A stretch of 24,654 nt of DNA from DATGLW01 sp035293965 (GTDB lineage Bacteria; Actinomycetota; Acidimicrobiia; Acidimicrobiales; RAAP-2): NCBI GenBank assembly GCA_035293965.1, contig DATGLW010000012.1, positions 1 through 24,654 of the forward strand, read 5' to 3'. Numbering within the stretch: the stretch's first letter is position 1; each line of letters begins with the position of its first letter. This document shows positions 1-6,826 of the stretch, piece by piece. The notes under the pieces are model-generated. The model did not search any database, was not told the DNA's origin, and saw only the letters and a program-made list of their open reading frames with translations. The position numbers were made by a program, and so were the translations under genes.

Positions 1-37
1 GTGATCCAGCACTCTCCGTGGTGGACCACCAGGAAGG

Positions 38-46
38 GGGGTCAAG
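38..46 (+). repeat. Left terminal inverted repeat of the IS256 element
   Basis: GGGGTCAAG matches the reverse complement of 1462-1470 exactly. It lies inside a run of six G, so the outer tip is uncertain by one or two bases. Confidence 0.6.
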
Positions 47-124
47 ATTCGAGCGTCGATAGGGGGTCAGTTTTCAGCCGGCGCTGACAGGTGGCGTCGA
101 GAAGCGACCAAGGAGGCCCAGGCC

Positions 125-1420
125 ATGAGAAGGGTACCGCCGTCCGTGCCCGTTCGTGAGGAGCTGAACCGTCTGCTCAGCAGTGGTGCCGACCGGGAGA
201 CAAGCGTCGTCTCGGCCTTCATCGAGCTCGCTGTCCGCCTGGTTGTCCAGCAGCTGCTCGAGGCCGAGCAGGCGGACTTCTTGGGCGGGAGGGGCCGCTA
301 CGAGCGCCGAGGAGACGGCCAACGGGGGTCCCGGAACGGCTACGAGCCCGGCCGGATCCGCACCGCTGAGGGCGCCATCTTCGTCCAGGTCCCCCAGGTG
401 CGCGGGACTCCCGAGCCGTTCCGCTCGAGCCTCATGGGCTTCTTCGAGGGCAACTCCGAGGTCCTCGAGCGCCTGGTCGCCGAGATGTACGCGCGGGGGC
501 TGTCCACAAGGGACGTCGAGGACGCCTTCCGGGACGCGACCGGGGAGCTTTTGATCTCGAAGTCCGCGGTCTCCGAGATCACCGACCAGCTCTGGGAGGA
601 CTACCAGGCCTTCTGTTCCCGGGACCTCTCCGAGATCGCCGTCGAGTACCTGTTCTTGGATGCGGTCTTCGAGTCGCTCCGGGCCCAGGGGGCCAAAGAG
701 GCCCTGCTCGTCGCCTGGTGCATCGACACCGACGGCCGCAAGCACCTGTTGCACCTCGCGGTCGGGAACAAGGGGTCCGAGGTCTGCTGGACCGAGTTCT
801 TGCGCCACATGGTCTCCCGGGGCCTGAGAGCCCCGACGACGGTCACCACCGACGGCGCCCCTGGCCTCATCCGGGCTGTCGAGGCGGTCTTTCCCCGCTC
901 GGTGCGCATCCGCTGCTGGTTCCATCGCTTGGCGTACGTCCGCGCCAAGCTCCCCGACGAGGAGGCCGCGCAGGTCATGGCCCACCTCTACGCGGTGAGG
1001 GATGCCCCGACCCTCGATGCGGCCAGAGCGGCCGCCGACCGCTTCGCCAACGCCTACCAGGACCGCTTCCCCGCGGCCGTGGCCTGCGTCGAGGAGGATC
1101 GAGACGCCCTCTTGGCGATCCACAAGGTACCCGTGCGCCACCGCATCCGGGTACGCACGACCAACCTCGCCGAGCGCAGCTTCGAGGAGGAGCGCCGGCG
1201 CACCAAGGTCATCCCACGCCTCCGGGACGAAATGGCCACGATGAAGCTCGCCTTCGCGATCATGATCCGCGCGGCTCAGCGCTGGTGCCGGGTGTCGGTC
1301 AACGACCTCGAGCGCCGCCAGCTCGCGCTCCTTCGCGCCGAGCTCGGACTCGACCCGCCACCCGCCGACGATCAGGCCGCCCGGTCCCGCCGCACACCCA
1401 ACCGAACAGTCGCCGCCTGA
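125..1420 (+). CDS. IS256-family (Mutator-like) DDE transposase
   Basis: The 431-residue protein has the usual length and layout of IS256 transposases, which cut and join DNA through a DDE-type RNase H fold. The predicted catalytic triad is Asp179 in LFLDAVFE, Asp243 in TTDGAPGL and Glu350 in TTNLAERSFEEERRR. The family's CxxH motif is present as CWFHR (Cys264, His267). The N-terminal part (about 30-75) contains the LEAEQADFLGGRGRYERR segment characteristic of the family. The ATG at 125 is supported by AAGGAGG at 110-116. No stop or frameshift interrupts the gene and all three catalytic positions are intact, so it is probably active. Long open frames on its opposite strand are shadows. Confidence 0.96.
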   Translation: MRRVPPSVPVREELNRLLSSGADRETSVVSAFIELAVRLVVQQLLEAEQADFLGGRGRYERRGDGQRGSRNGYEPGRIRTAEGAIFVQVPQVRGTPEPFRSSLMGFFEGNSEVLERLVAEMYARGLSTRDVEDAFRDATGELLISKSAVSEITDQLWEDYQAFCSRDLSEIAVEYLFLDAVFESLRAQGAKEALLVAWCIDTDGRKHLLHLAVGNKGSEVCWTEFLRHMVSRGLRAPTTVTTDGAPGLIRAVEAVFPRSVRIRCWFHRLAYVRAKLPDEEAAQVMAHLYAVRDAPTLDAARAAADRFANAYQDRFPAAVACVEEDRDALLAIHKVPVRHRIRVRTTNLAERSFEEERRRTKVIPRLRDEMATMKLAFAIMIRAAQRWCRVSVNDLERRQLALLRAELGLDPPPADDQAARSRRTPNRTVAA

Positions 1421-1461
1421 GGTCCATCATGGCCCGCGCGGGATTTACAGGAACGAGAGGA

Positions 1462-1470
1462 CTTGACCCC
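1462..1470 (-). repeat. Right terminal inverted repeat of the IS256 element
   Basis: CTTGACCCC is the exact reverse complement of 38-46 and lies 41 bp beyond the transposase stop codon, as expected for an IS right end. Confidence 0.6.
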
Positions 1471-1556
1471 ATTAGCATGAATGGGAGTAGCCTCACTTCG
1501 TCGAGCTAAGACTGGCCTGAGCTTGGCCTCGCAAGCAGAAGCGAGGGGGAATCTAC

Positions 1557-2517
1557 ATGGTAAAGGGACGGGCATTCATGGTTCCTCTGGCACCACTCGT
1601 GGCGGTGCTTACCTTAGGAGCCGGTAGTAGTTCGGCACTCAGTGCAAGCCAGGTGTCAACTCCTACATTCCAGCCAAGCAAAGCTACGCCCACGACCGCA
1701 CCTCGGCCAGCGCCTGAAGTTGCTACTCCGCTGCATGTGACGGCGAATGACCTCAACTCTCAACTGGGCCAAGGTGCACCCAATGCGTTTGCCGGTATGG
1801 AAGTCACACCCGACCAGCAAGGGCTGATAATCCACGTGGTCGACTCTGGGTTGCAGCAAGTACAGCAGATCGTCTCCCAGAGGCTCCAGGCTCTGGGTCA
1901 CCAGGCGCTTCCAGCGAGCGAGATCACCTACGTATCGGCCACTGCGAGCCTCGCGTCGCTGCAATCGCGTCAGGAGCAATTAACCGCGGCCTATCCTCAG
2001 CTATCCGCACAGGGCGTCAACATCTCCTCCTACTCTCTGGACATTGCCAACGACTCCTTACATGTGACCGTGCAGGGACTCACGCCGACAGATGAAAATG
2101 CGATCGCAACCGTGGTTGGTAGCCAGAATCTGATTGTTACTGAGCTTCCTCGCGCCACAGCCTACTCACGGACCACCGATTCCCTCCCATGGTGGGGAGG
2201 TGACTGGATCCAGAGTTCCAACCTCTACTGTACATCCGGATTTTCAATGGTTGACGGGTCTGGCATTACGTATAACAGTACTGCAGCACACTGTGATAAT
2301 ACTCCGAATCATAACGACACATTTGTCCACATTTGTCCAGAATGGTCAAGGCTACGGTGTCACCATCAAGTGGGAGCGTTGTAGCAATTGTACTGGCGAT
2401 TCGGAACTCATATCCACCTACCCTGGTTCGTCTGACGGCTGGGTATGGCGCACGAATAGTAGTGCCCTGAACGTGAGTTCTGTGGACACGGGGCCGGAGA
2501 CATCCACTTCCAAATGA
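1557..2517 (+). pseudogene. Secreted trypsin/alpha-lytic-like serine protease, frameshifted
   Basis: The frame starts at ATG 1557 behind GAGGGGGA (1543-1550). It encodes a signal peptide (residues 1 to about 30), a linker rich in Thr and Pro, and a probable propeptide (about 60-200). A chymotrypsin-fold start follows: CTSGF (Cys225) and NSTAAHC, with the catalytic His245 and its disulfide partner Cys246. The frame then changes inside a 10-bp tandem duplication at 2318-2339 and ends at 2384. Dropping one copy restores reading as NDTFVQNGQGYGVTIKWERC and carries the frame to a stop at 2515-2517. No GDSG serine motif is reached, and a second shift near the GGGG at 2491-2495 would continue with GDIHFQMIP. 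G+C is visibly lower than in the rest of the window, which suggests acquired DNA. Calling it a protease is secure; calling it dead rests on the lesions seen. Confidence 0.8.
2318..2339 (+). repeat. 10-bp tandem duplication that breaks the protease gene
   Basis: ACATTTGTCC occurs twice in succession (2319-2328 and 2329-2338), and the period-10 match extends one base each side. Ten is not a multiple of three, so the duplication shifts the frame. Removing one copy rejoins the two halves of the protease. Confidence 0.9.
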
Positions 2518-2624
2518 TCCCACCGGCTATGATGAAATGCGAAACACGAAGCGTGATATATAGACCTGCTCCGCAGAGGACGGTCAGGGTGGGACGATGA
2601 TGGCGGACGCGAAGGAGCAGCCCA

Positions 2625-2834
2625 ATGGCTGAGTCAGTGCCCCCGACGAACAGCCTGGTCCGATTGCAGCACGAATACCCAGGGGCGTGGGTTGCCCTGA
2701 AGGACGGGGGCGTGGTGGAGGCCCGAGCGACCCCCTACGAACTCGTTGCTGCACTCCACGACCGAGGTATCTCCGACGCCACGATCATCCGGGTGCCGGC
2801 GGAGTCCGAGCCGGAGCTGGTCGAGCTCGGGTAG
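2625..2834 (+). CDS. Small DUF5678-like protein
   Basis: This 69-residue protein begins at ATG 2625, with GAAGGAG at 2611-2617 as a good ribosome binding site. Its core reads PGAWVALKDGGVV followed by a helix (ATPYELVAALHDRGI) and a terminal IIRVPAE strand. That order matches the small DUF5678 fold, in which a short sheet presents a 'gkWvAi..g.vva' segment and ends in a 'vP' strand. The function of this family is not established. The stop is seven bases before the start of the downstream aspartic protease gene, so the two are almost certainly co-transcribed and translationally coupled. A regulatory or partner role toward that protease is inference only. Confidence 0.75.
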   Translation: MAESVPPTNSLVRLQHEYPGAWVALKDGGVVEARATPYELVAALHDRGISDATIIRVPAESEPELVELG

Positions 2835-2841
2835 CTAACTA

Positions 2842-3396
2842 ATGGCGCCCCGGGGCTTCCCCTGGGTCTATCCGTACGTGGAGGAGGGTCGGGGACGTAG
2901 CGCGCAATTCCTCACTCGCCCCCTCCTACGGCCGGTGGTGGCCGTTCGGATGAAGGGGGCTCGCCTGGGCAGCCAGAACGTGGCGGCACTGGTGGACTCC
3001 GGAGCGGACCACGTTCTGGCGGCCCCTTGGATCGCGCAGGACATCGGTATCGATCCAGACCCGAACCGGGAAACGACGCTCGGGATCGGTGGTGGTCCGC
3101 GACGGGTTCGTTTTGCCGACGTGACGGTGCACCTCCTTCCTCCGGCCGTCACCGTGACCGGCGGGGGCTATGACCCGTCCGAAATTCACGAGTGGCAGGC
3201 AGAGGTCGGCTTCTTCACTCAATGGGAGCCACCCTGGTCGATCGTCCTTGGGCAAGTCAGCTTCCTCGATCGATTCACCGTGACGTTCAGCCGGCACGCA
3301 CAGGCCCTCGCTGTGGACGATGTGAGCGCCTTCGACGATCGCTATTCCCAGCCACCTGCATCATCGTCCCATCCGCCGGAACGGTTCAGCGCGTAG
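2842..3396 (+). CDS. Retropepsin-like aspartic protease domain protein
   Basis: The 184-residue protein carries the single-lobed aspartic protease signature AALVDSGADHVLAAPWIA, with the predicted catalytic Asp52-Ser53-Gly54 after a hydrophobic strand. The flap-like glycine-rich segment LGIGGGPRR and the strand VLGQVSFLDRFTVTFSR follow at positions expected for a retropepsin fold. Such proteins act as homodimers, each subunit giving one Asp. No signal peptide or membrane segment is visible, so it is probably cytoplasmic. The ATG follows the DUF5678-like stop by seven bases with little Shine-Dalgarno sequence, consistent with translational coupling. Its last 11 bases overlap, tail to tail, the end of the minus-strand DUF4238-like gene. 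Its substrate is unknown. Confidence 0.8.
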   Translation: MAPRGFPWVYPYVEEGRGRSAQFLTRPLLRPVVAVRMKGARLGSQNVAALVDSGADHVLAAPWIAQDIGIDPDPNRETTLGIGGGPRRVRFADVTVHLLPPAVTVTGGGYDPSEIHEWQAEVGFFTQWEPPWSIVLGQVSFLDRFTVTFSRHAQALAVDDVSAFDDRYSQPPASSSHPPERFSA

Positions 3397-4282
3397 TGGG
3401 ATGTTCAGGGGCGAATGCCCAGTCGAACAATCCGTCGGTTCCCCGGCTCCCGTACGGGCCCAAGATCGGCATCACGAGGTCCCTCTGAACACCCAGATTC
3501 CGGAGGCGCATCGCATCTCGGGGGTGCCCAATCACGCACCGAATGCCCGGTTGGCGCCACGCAGCTTCATTGAGGAGTTCGGTGGCGCCAGGCGTCAACA
3601 ACCCTTCACCCGACAGCCATGCCTCCGGCCGCCCCGATATCATGCCCACGTCGACAGCTGCCAGAATGGCAACTGACCCAGAGAGGGGAAAGAGAATGCC
3701 TCGGTGGTCGCTCTCATCTTTCACCGTCGTGTACCCCTTGTCGTTGACGATGAAGCGGGAAGCATCGCCACTCCGCAATAGGGCGAAGCGGCACGCTGCC
3801 AACAACTTGGGAGTCTCCCGGAGTGTTCGGACGCGCTCATGCTGGACCAAGTCGGGGTGGGGATCCGGCACCCCTTGTTCCAGTAGGAATGTCCGGGCTC
3901 GCTTATCGAAGTCGGGATGGCGAACAGCCAGCCCGTACAGATGTGCCCGGATGGTCGACCAATCGCTATCCCGGACATGCTTCCGTCCAGCCTCTAGCGC
4001 CCGCACGGCTGCCGGGAGCCGGGGTTCGTACGAGCTCCAAAGCCGATCGATTTCGTCTCGATCGACGCCGGCGGGCGGGTTCTTTAAGCGGTAGATGCCC
4101 TTTTCGCGAGCGATCGAATCCGCCCGGACGCGGGCATGAACCGCGTCGGGCTGCGAGGTGTACCGAACCGCCACCTTCGCATTGCGAAGGCTACGAGCAT
4201 GGCGTCCTCGGCGCGGCGCCTCGCCGAAGCCACCGATGAGAGCAGCTGGCAAGTAGTGCGCATTGGAATTCTCGATTCCCAT
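3386..4282 (-). CDS. DUF4238-like protein of unknown function
   Basis: The 298-residue protein opens with NSNAHYLPAALIGGFGE, resembling the N-terminal 'NHHYVPqfyLrrF' motif of DUF4238 proteins. A mostly helical middle follows (about 60-160). A later segment, RFIVNDKGYTTVKDE, corresponds to the 'f.tsDnPv' region of that family, and a C-terminal half rich in hydrophobic strands fits as well. DUF4238 proteins are widespread, often in accessory regions, with no settled biochemical role. The ATG at 4282 is preceded by a weak GGGTGA. The gene converges on and overlaps the aspartic protease gene by 11 bp. Family assignment is moderate because similarity is judged from motifs alone. Confidence 0.6.
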   Translation of the reverse strand: MGIENSNAHYLPAALIGGFGEAPRRGRHARSLRNAKVAVRYTSQPDAVHARVRADSIAREKGIYRLKNPPAGVDRDEIDRLWSSYEPRLPAAVRALEAGRKHVRDSDWSTIRAHLYGLAVRHPDFDKRARTFLLEQGVPDPHPDLVQHERVRTLRETPKLLAACRFALLRSGDASRFIVNDKGYTTVKDESDHRGILFPLSGSVAILAAVDVGMISGRPEAWLSGEGLLTPGATELLNEAAWRQPGIRCVIGHPRDAMRLRNLGVQRDLVMPILGPYGSRGTDGLFDWAFAPEHPTTR

Positions 4283-4417
4283 TCACCCATGATGGACCAT
4301 GGAGGTGCCACTACTGAAGGAACACCATCGTGCTTGTCAGAGTGACGCGGTGAGGGCATAGGCCGCCGCAGTGACGGCATCCATTACCCCGCCAGGACAT
4401 CTGCTCTGCCGAGGTCC

Positions 4418-5242
4418 CTATCTGGCCTTTCCGTGGTAGTTCTTCCATACGAGCTCGACAGCTGGACCGAGTACGAAGAGGGCTCGCTCAATCTCATCGG
4501 GCCGGCACCGATCGCCGGCCCACTCCCTGGCGACCCGTACGTACTCTGCGTAGGCGTCGGGATCTTTCCGGATGTCCCAGGTGCCAGTCACGGCCCAGAA
4601 GCCCCACGCCGCTCGGCGGTCCGCGATGAGCGGAGTCCCGGGCTCGTCTGGCGCCGCACATGCGTAGGCGAACTTGCTGGCGAACGCGGGGCCGAGCCCA
4701 GCGACGCGGGCTGGGCTGCGCTTCGAGGTCCATGACATCGCAAGCGCCTCCGGGTTGTTCGATCGAGCAAGGTCCCGTAGACGTTCGAGTCTTTCGATCA
4801 TCGGTTGCAAACTGCCGCCGCTCGCCGAGCTCTCGAGGATTCGGGAAGCACGACGCCACGCCCTGCCGACGCTGTACCCCCAGGCCATCACGGCGACGAA
4901 CGGCAGGAGGACGCCAGCCTCAGCCGACTCATGGAGATGGTGCCGACGGACAACGTGGCCGTCGCCGGTGGCCGTGCGCTTCTTGAGTTCCTCGACGGCG
5001 TCGAGCACGCGATTCAGTTCGGGAATGCCACGTCGTCCCCTCAGGCCTCCTTCCCACGTCGAGGGATGCCAGGCCGTACCGTGCTCGTCGATGGGGTTGA
5101 CTTGATCGAGCAGCTTGACGAGTTCGAAGAGCAACTCCGGCGGGTGCGCGTGGGGATCGGTCGCCACCGGCCCCGCGCCAGCGGCCTCAAAGGCCTCCGT
5201 GAGGGCGGAGAGAACACCCGCGATGTCGCGCCGTGTCGTCAT
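4418..5242 (-). CDS. OGG-fold (8-oxoguanine DNA glycosylase-like) protein
   Basis: The start at 5242 gives a 274-residue protein beginning MTTRRDIAGVL. An upstream in-frame start at 5368 would add 42 Arg/Pro-rich residues that look non-coding. The C-terminal half has the pattern of the bacterial OGG-fold family: SPARVAGLGPAFASKFAY (about 176-193), a helix-hairpin-helix-like turn with Lys190 where glycosylases keep their Schiff-base lysine. Next is PLIADRRAAWGFW with Asp208, then a terminal IERALFVLG helix. A hydrophobic segment, VLLPFVAVMAWGYSVG (about 111-126), lies in the middle. In true OGG1 enzymes the Lys/Asp pair removes oxidised guanine. Whether this divergent family is a glycosylase is unproven. 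Its setting among mobile and decayed genes suggests an accessory role. Confidence 0.65.
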   Translation of the reverse strand: MTTRRDIAGVLSALTEAFEAAGAGPVATDPHAHPPELLFELVKLLDQVNPIDEHGTAWHPSTWEGGLRGRRGIPELNRVLDAVEELKKRTATGDGHVVRRHHLHESAEAGVLLPFVAVMAWGYSVGRAWRRASRILESSASGGSLQPMIERLERLRDLARSNNPEALAMSWTSKRSPARVAGLGPAFASKFAYACAAPDEPGTPLIADRRAAWGFWAVTGTWDIRKDPDAYAEYVRVAREWAGDRCRPDEIERALFVLGPAVELVWKNYHGKAR

Positions 5243-5456
5243 GGGTCGAATTCTTGCACGACCCTGGGGCGAGAAGGGCGGGGGGACCCGACCCGCCAAG
5301 GAGCGCCGGGCTTCGTGACACATCCGTGCCACACCGAACGGAGAACAGGGGTATCTGGCGGTCAACAATGGCGGTCGAGTTCGGAACCTCTGGCCATGCT
5401 GAGCTGGTACTTTGCCTAAACTCGGAGGCTGCCTGTCCCCTCGAAAGGGCCCTCAT

Positions 5457-5505
5457 CGCGCCTGAAAGGCGCGAGGTCACCGGATCGACGCCGGTCCCGA
5501 CCACC
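5457..5505 (+). other. 3' half of a tRNA-Phe(GAA) gene, probable att-site remnant
   Basis: From 5457 the sequence folds as an anticodon arm with a perfect 5-bp stem (CGCGC/GCGCG) and the loop CTGAAAG, which carries anticodon GAA after the invariant T33. The variable loop AGGTC follows. The T arm has a perfect 5-bp stem (ACCGG/CCGGT) and loop ATCGACG. The acceptor 3' strand CCCGACC, discriminator A and CC complete the half. No matching 5' acceptor strand (GGTCGGG) or D arm lies upstream, so this is not a complete gene. The T loop differs from the usual TTCGANN by its first base, as expected for an unselected copy. Duplicated tRNA 3' ends are the classic boundary of integrative elements. In this orientation the element would lie to the left, with the intact tRNA gene beyond the window. 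Confidence 0.72.
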
Positions 5506-5614
5506 GGAAAGCCCATTTCGTTCTACCGTCGGCTCGCGCGCGTCCTCACCGTCGTGGTCGGAGTCGTGTCGAGCGGCGGAACGGTGGCGGCTGTTCCCCC
5601 GACCGCCCTCGCCT

Positions 5615-5709
5615 CGCGTGAGAGTGGTAGTCGATGTTTGCGTGGAATTGGCAGTAGAGACCGCGTGAATTTGGTAGTCACTGCCGCGTGAAATTGGTAG
5701 TGACGTGCC
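5615..5709 (+). repeat. Four tandem 23-24 bp direct repeats ahead of the ATPase gene
   Basis: Imperfect copies start at 5615, 5639, 5662 and 5685, with consensus CGCGTGAAATTGGTAGTCAC followed by TGC. The third and fourth are the closest pair. The last copy runs directly into the ATG of the AAA/DUF4143 gene at 5710. The phased spacing is like iterons, multiple binding sites for a regulator, or the repeated ends of IS21-type elements. The sequence does not decide among these. Confidence 0.75.
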
Positions 5710-6408
5710 ATGGCCGGCAGCACGGCGGGTAGCACCGCACACTACCGCAGCCGTCTGGCAGACGAGATCTTGGCAGAGCTGTGCCGTGACTTCCCGGCGG
5801 TGATGATCACGGGAGCTCGGGCCACGGGCAAGACGACGACCGCTGCCCAGCACGTCGCCCAGGTCGTCCGGCTCGACGAGCCCGGCGTGGCCGCCGCCTA
5901 CCGGGCAGACCCGGACGCCGCCCTGCGGCGAGCCGATCTGCCGGTCCTCCTCGACGAGTGGCAGGCGGTGCCCGGGGTGCTGGGCGCCGTCAAGCGAGCC
6001 GTCGACCGCGATCCGACACCGGGCCGGTTTGTCCTGACCGGCAGCGGGGCTCGACGCTCCGACGATTCTCGAAGACCACTCGTCGGCCGATGGTTCGATG
6101 CCTTCGCCACCGCCCAACTGCGCCCGGAGCTTGCTCTCGCCCACCCGCTCCCGGTGCTCCACCACCTTCGCGAGCAGGGCGGCAGGCGGGAGGTCGACCT
6201 CGTCGTCGAGCTCGGCGGAAGCCGTGTCGTCGCCCTCGAGATCAAGGCCACGTCGGCACCGACCGTCGGCGATGCCAGGCACCTGTTCTGGCTCAGAGAC
6301 CGACTGGGCAAAGGCTTCGTCACCGGGGCGATCGTCCACAGCGGCCCGGGAATCTACGAATTGGGCGATCGCGTGTACGCGGTGCCGCTCTGCGCTCTGT
6401 GGTCGTAG
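5710..6408 (+). CDS. AAA/DUF4143 ATPase with a large internal deletion
   Basis: The 232-residue frame begins like an AAA_14 ATPase. It has Walker A in MITGARATGKTTTA (about 35-48), Walker B in LPVLLDEWQ and the sensor-like strand GRFVLTGSGAR. It ends like a DUF4143 domain: LVGRWFDAFATAQLRPELA, LHHLREQGGRREVDLVVEL and IKATSAPTV, the last two resembling a nuclease-like PD-ExK core. Family members usually have 400 or more residues. Here about 200 residues between the ATPase sensor and the C-terminal core are missing, while the ends stay in one frame. The lid, the winged-helix region and the start of DUF4143 are gone. The ATG lies directly against the fourth direct repeat with no clear ribosome binding site. 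It is probably a decaying gene; a functional mini-version cannot be excluded. Confidence 0.75.
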   Translation: MAGSTAGSTAHYRSRLADEILAELCRDFPAVMITGARATGKTTTAAQHVAQVVRLDEPGVAAAYRADPDAALRRADLPVLLDEWQAVPGVLGAVKRAVDRDPTPGRFVLTGSGARRSDDSRRPLVGRWFDAFATAQLRPELALAHPLPVLHHLREQGGRREVDLVVELGGSRVVALEIKATSAPTVGDARHLFWLRDRLGKGFVTGAIVHSGPGIYELGDRVYAVPLCALWS

Positions 6409-6551
6409 GCACCCACTGAGGGACGGAGCGCTGAGGCCCATGGCTCAGCCGAAATTCGGAGCCGCCAGCTCGAGCGCCCGATGACGCTTGTGGCATCGGC
6501 ATCGGCACCGCGCCACCGGCCCGACCGGGTCGTCACGCCGCGTCGCCCATC

Positions 6552-6660
6552 GGTGGTGAAGAAGGGGTGCGTGCTGTACGCCGACAGCCGGATCGACTGC
6601 GACGACCACGCCCTGATCATCCGTCGCTACTGCGACGGTCGAGAAGGTGGAGTGAGATCG
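6552..6660 (+). pseudogene. Fragment of a small PH-like domain protein
   Basis: The frame reads GCVLYADSRIDCDDHALIIR then RYCDGREGG. It resembles the start of small bacterial PH-like proteins ('lYaDsri.cddegLvIrrYyfp'), after which the similarity ends. Only about 30 residues match, so it is probably a truncated remnant. The comparison is from memory of the family pattern. Confidence 0.35.
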
Positions 6661-6695
6661 GCGGCGCAACGGCAGGGGGTCCCCCACCAGGCGCC

Positions 6696-6806
6696 TCATG
6701 CGCTCTTGAAGACGAGGGCCTTCGAGAGTTGAGCGTCGACTTCGGCCTCGATGAGCTGCTGCAAAGCCCATTGAGCGAGCTCACGGACGAGATCGGTGGC
6801 CCCGGC
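6696..6806 (-). pseudogene. N-terminal fragment of a second IS256-family transposase
   Basis: Read on the minus strand, the segment gives TDLVRELAQWALQQLIEAEV then DAQLSKALVFKSA and a stop. The helix LVxELxxxALQxLIEAEVxxxL is the usual N-terminal block of IS256 transposases; the intact copy at 125-1420 has VRLVVQQLLEAEQADFL at the same place. The catalytic region is absent. It differs in sequence from the intact copy, so it records another insertion. Confidence 0.55.
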
Positions 6807-6826
6807 AGCCTCGGAGGTCTCGACGC

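Larger units (their letters stand above)
38..1470 (+). mobile_element. IS256-family insertion sequence, apparently complete
   Basis: A single transposase gene is flanked by short terminal inverted repeats: GGGGTCAAG at 38-46 and its reverse complement CTTGACCCC at 1462-1470. Beyond nine bases the ends diverge, with only scattered matches. The resulting length of about 1.43 kb is normal for the IS256 family. The flanks (30-37 CAGGAAGG, 1471-1478 ATTAGCAT) do not form the 8-9 bp target duplication typical of the family. Either the insertion is old, a flank has been rearranged, or the true tips lie a few bases away. The element borders the decayed protease gene and marks the accessory character of the left part of the window. 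Confidence 0.75.
5243..5709. other. Gene-free stretch with a tRNA fragment and direct repeats
   Basis: No frame here shows a recognisable protein. The open frames crossing it are compositional or read the reverse of a tRNA end. The stretch holds the tRNA-Phe 3' half (5457-5505) and the four-copy direct repeat (5615-5709). It probably contains the junction between an integrated element and older sequence. Confidence 0.6.
6409..6826. other. Gene-free stretch made of gene fragments
   Basis: No complete gene is visible. The plus strand holds a short PH-like fragment and the minus strand an IS256 transposase N-terminal fragment, described separately. The rest shows nothing I can identify. Confidence 0.55.

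Noticed and set aside
74..1141. Long minus-strand open frame opposite the transposase
   Set aside because: Shadow of a high-G+C gene; the plus strand encodes a complete IS256 transposase with all catalytic motifs.
5400..5510. A complete tRNA gene
   Set aside because: The 3' half folds well, but no D arm or 5' acceptor strand complementary to CCCGACC is present upstream.
5187..5516. Minus-strand frame beginning MGFPVVGTGVDPVTSRL
   Set aside because: Its N-terminal part is the reverse reading of the tRNA-Phe 3' end, a common artefact at tRNA scars.
5233..5691. 152-codon plus-strand frame
   Set aside because: It runs over the OGG-fold gene start, the tRNA fragment and the direct repeats; no protein-like features.
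5615..5709. A short CRISPR array
   Set aside because: The 23-24 bp units are contiguous, with no unique spacers and no cas genes nearby.
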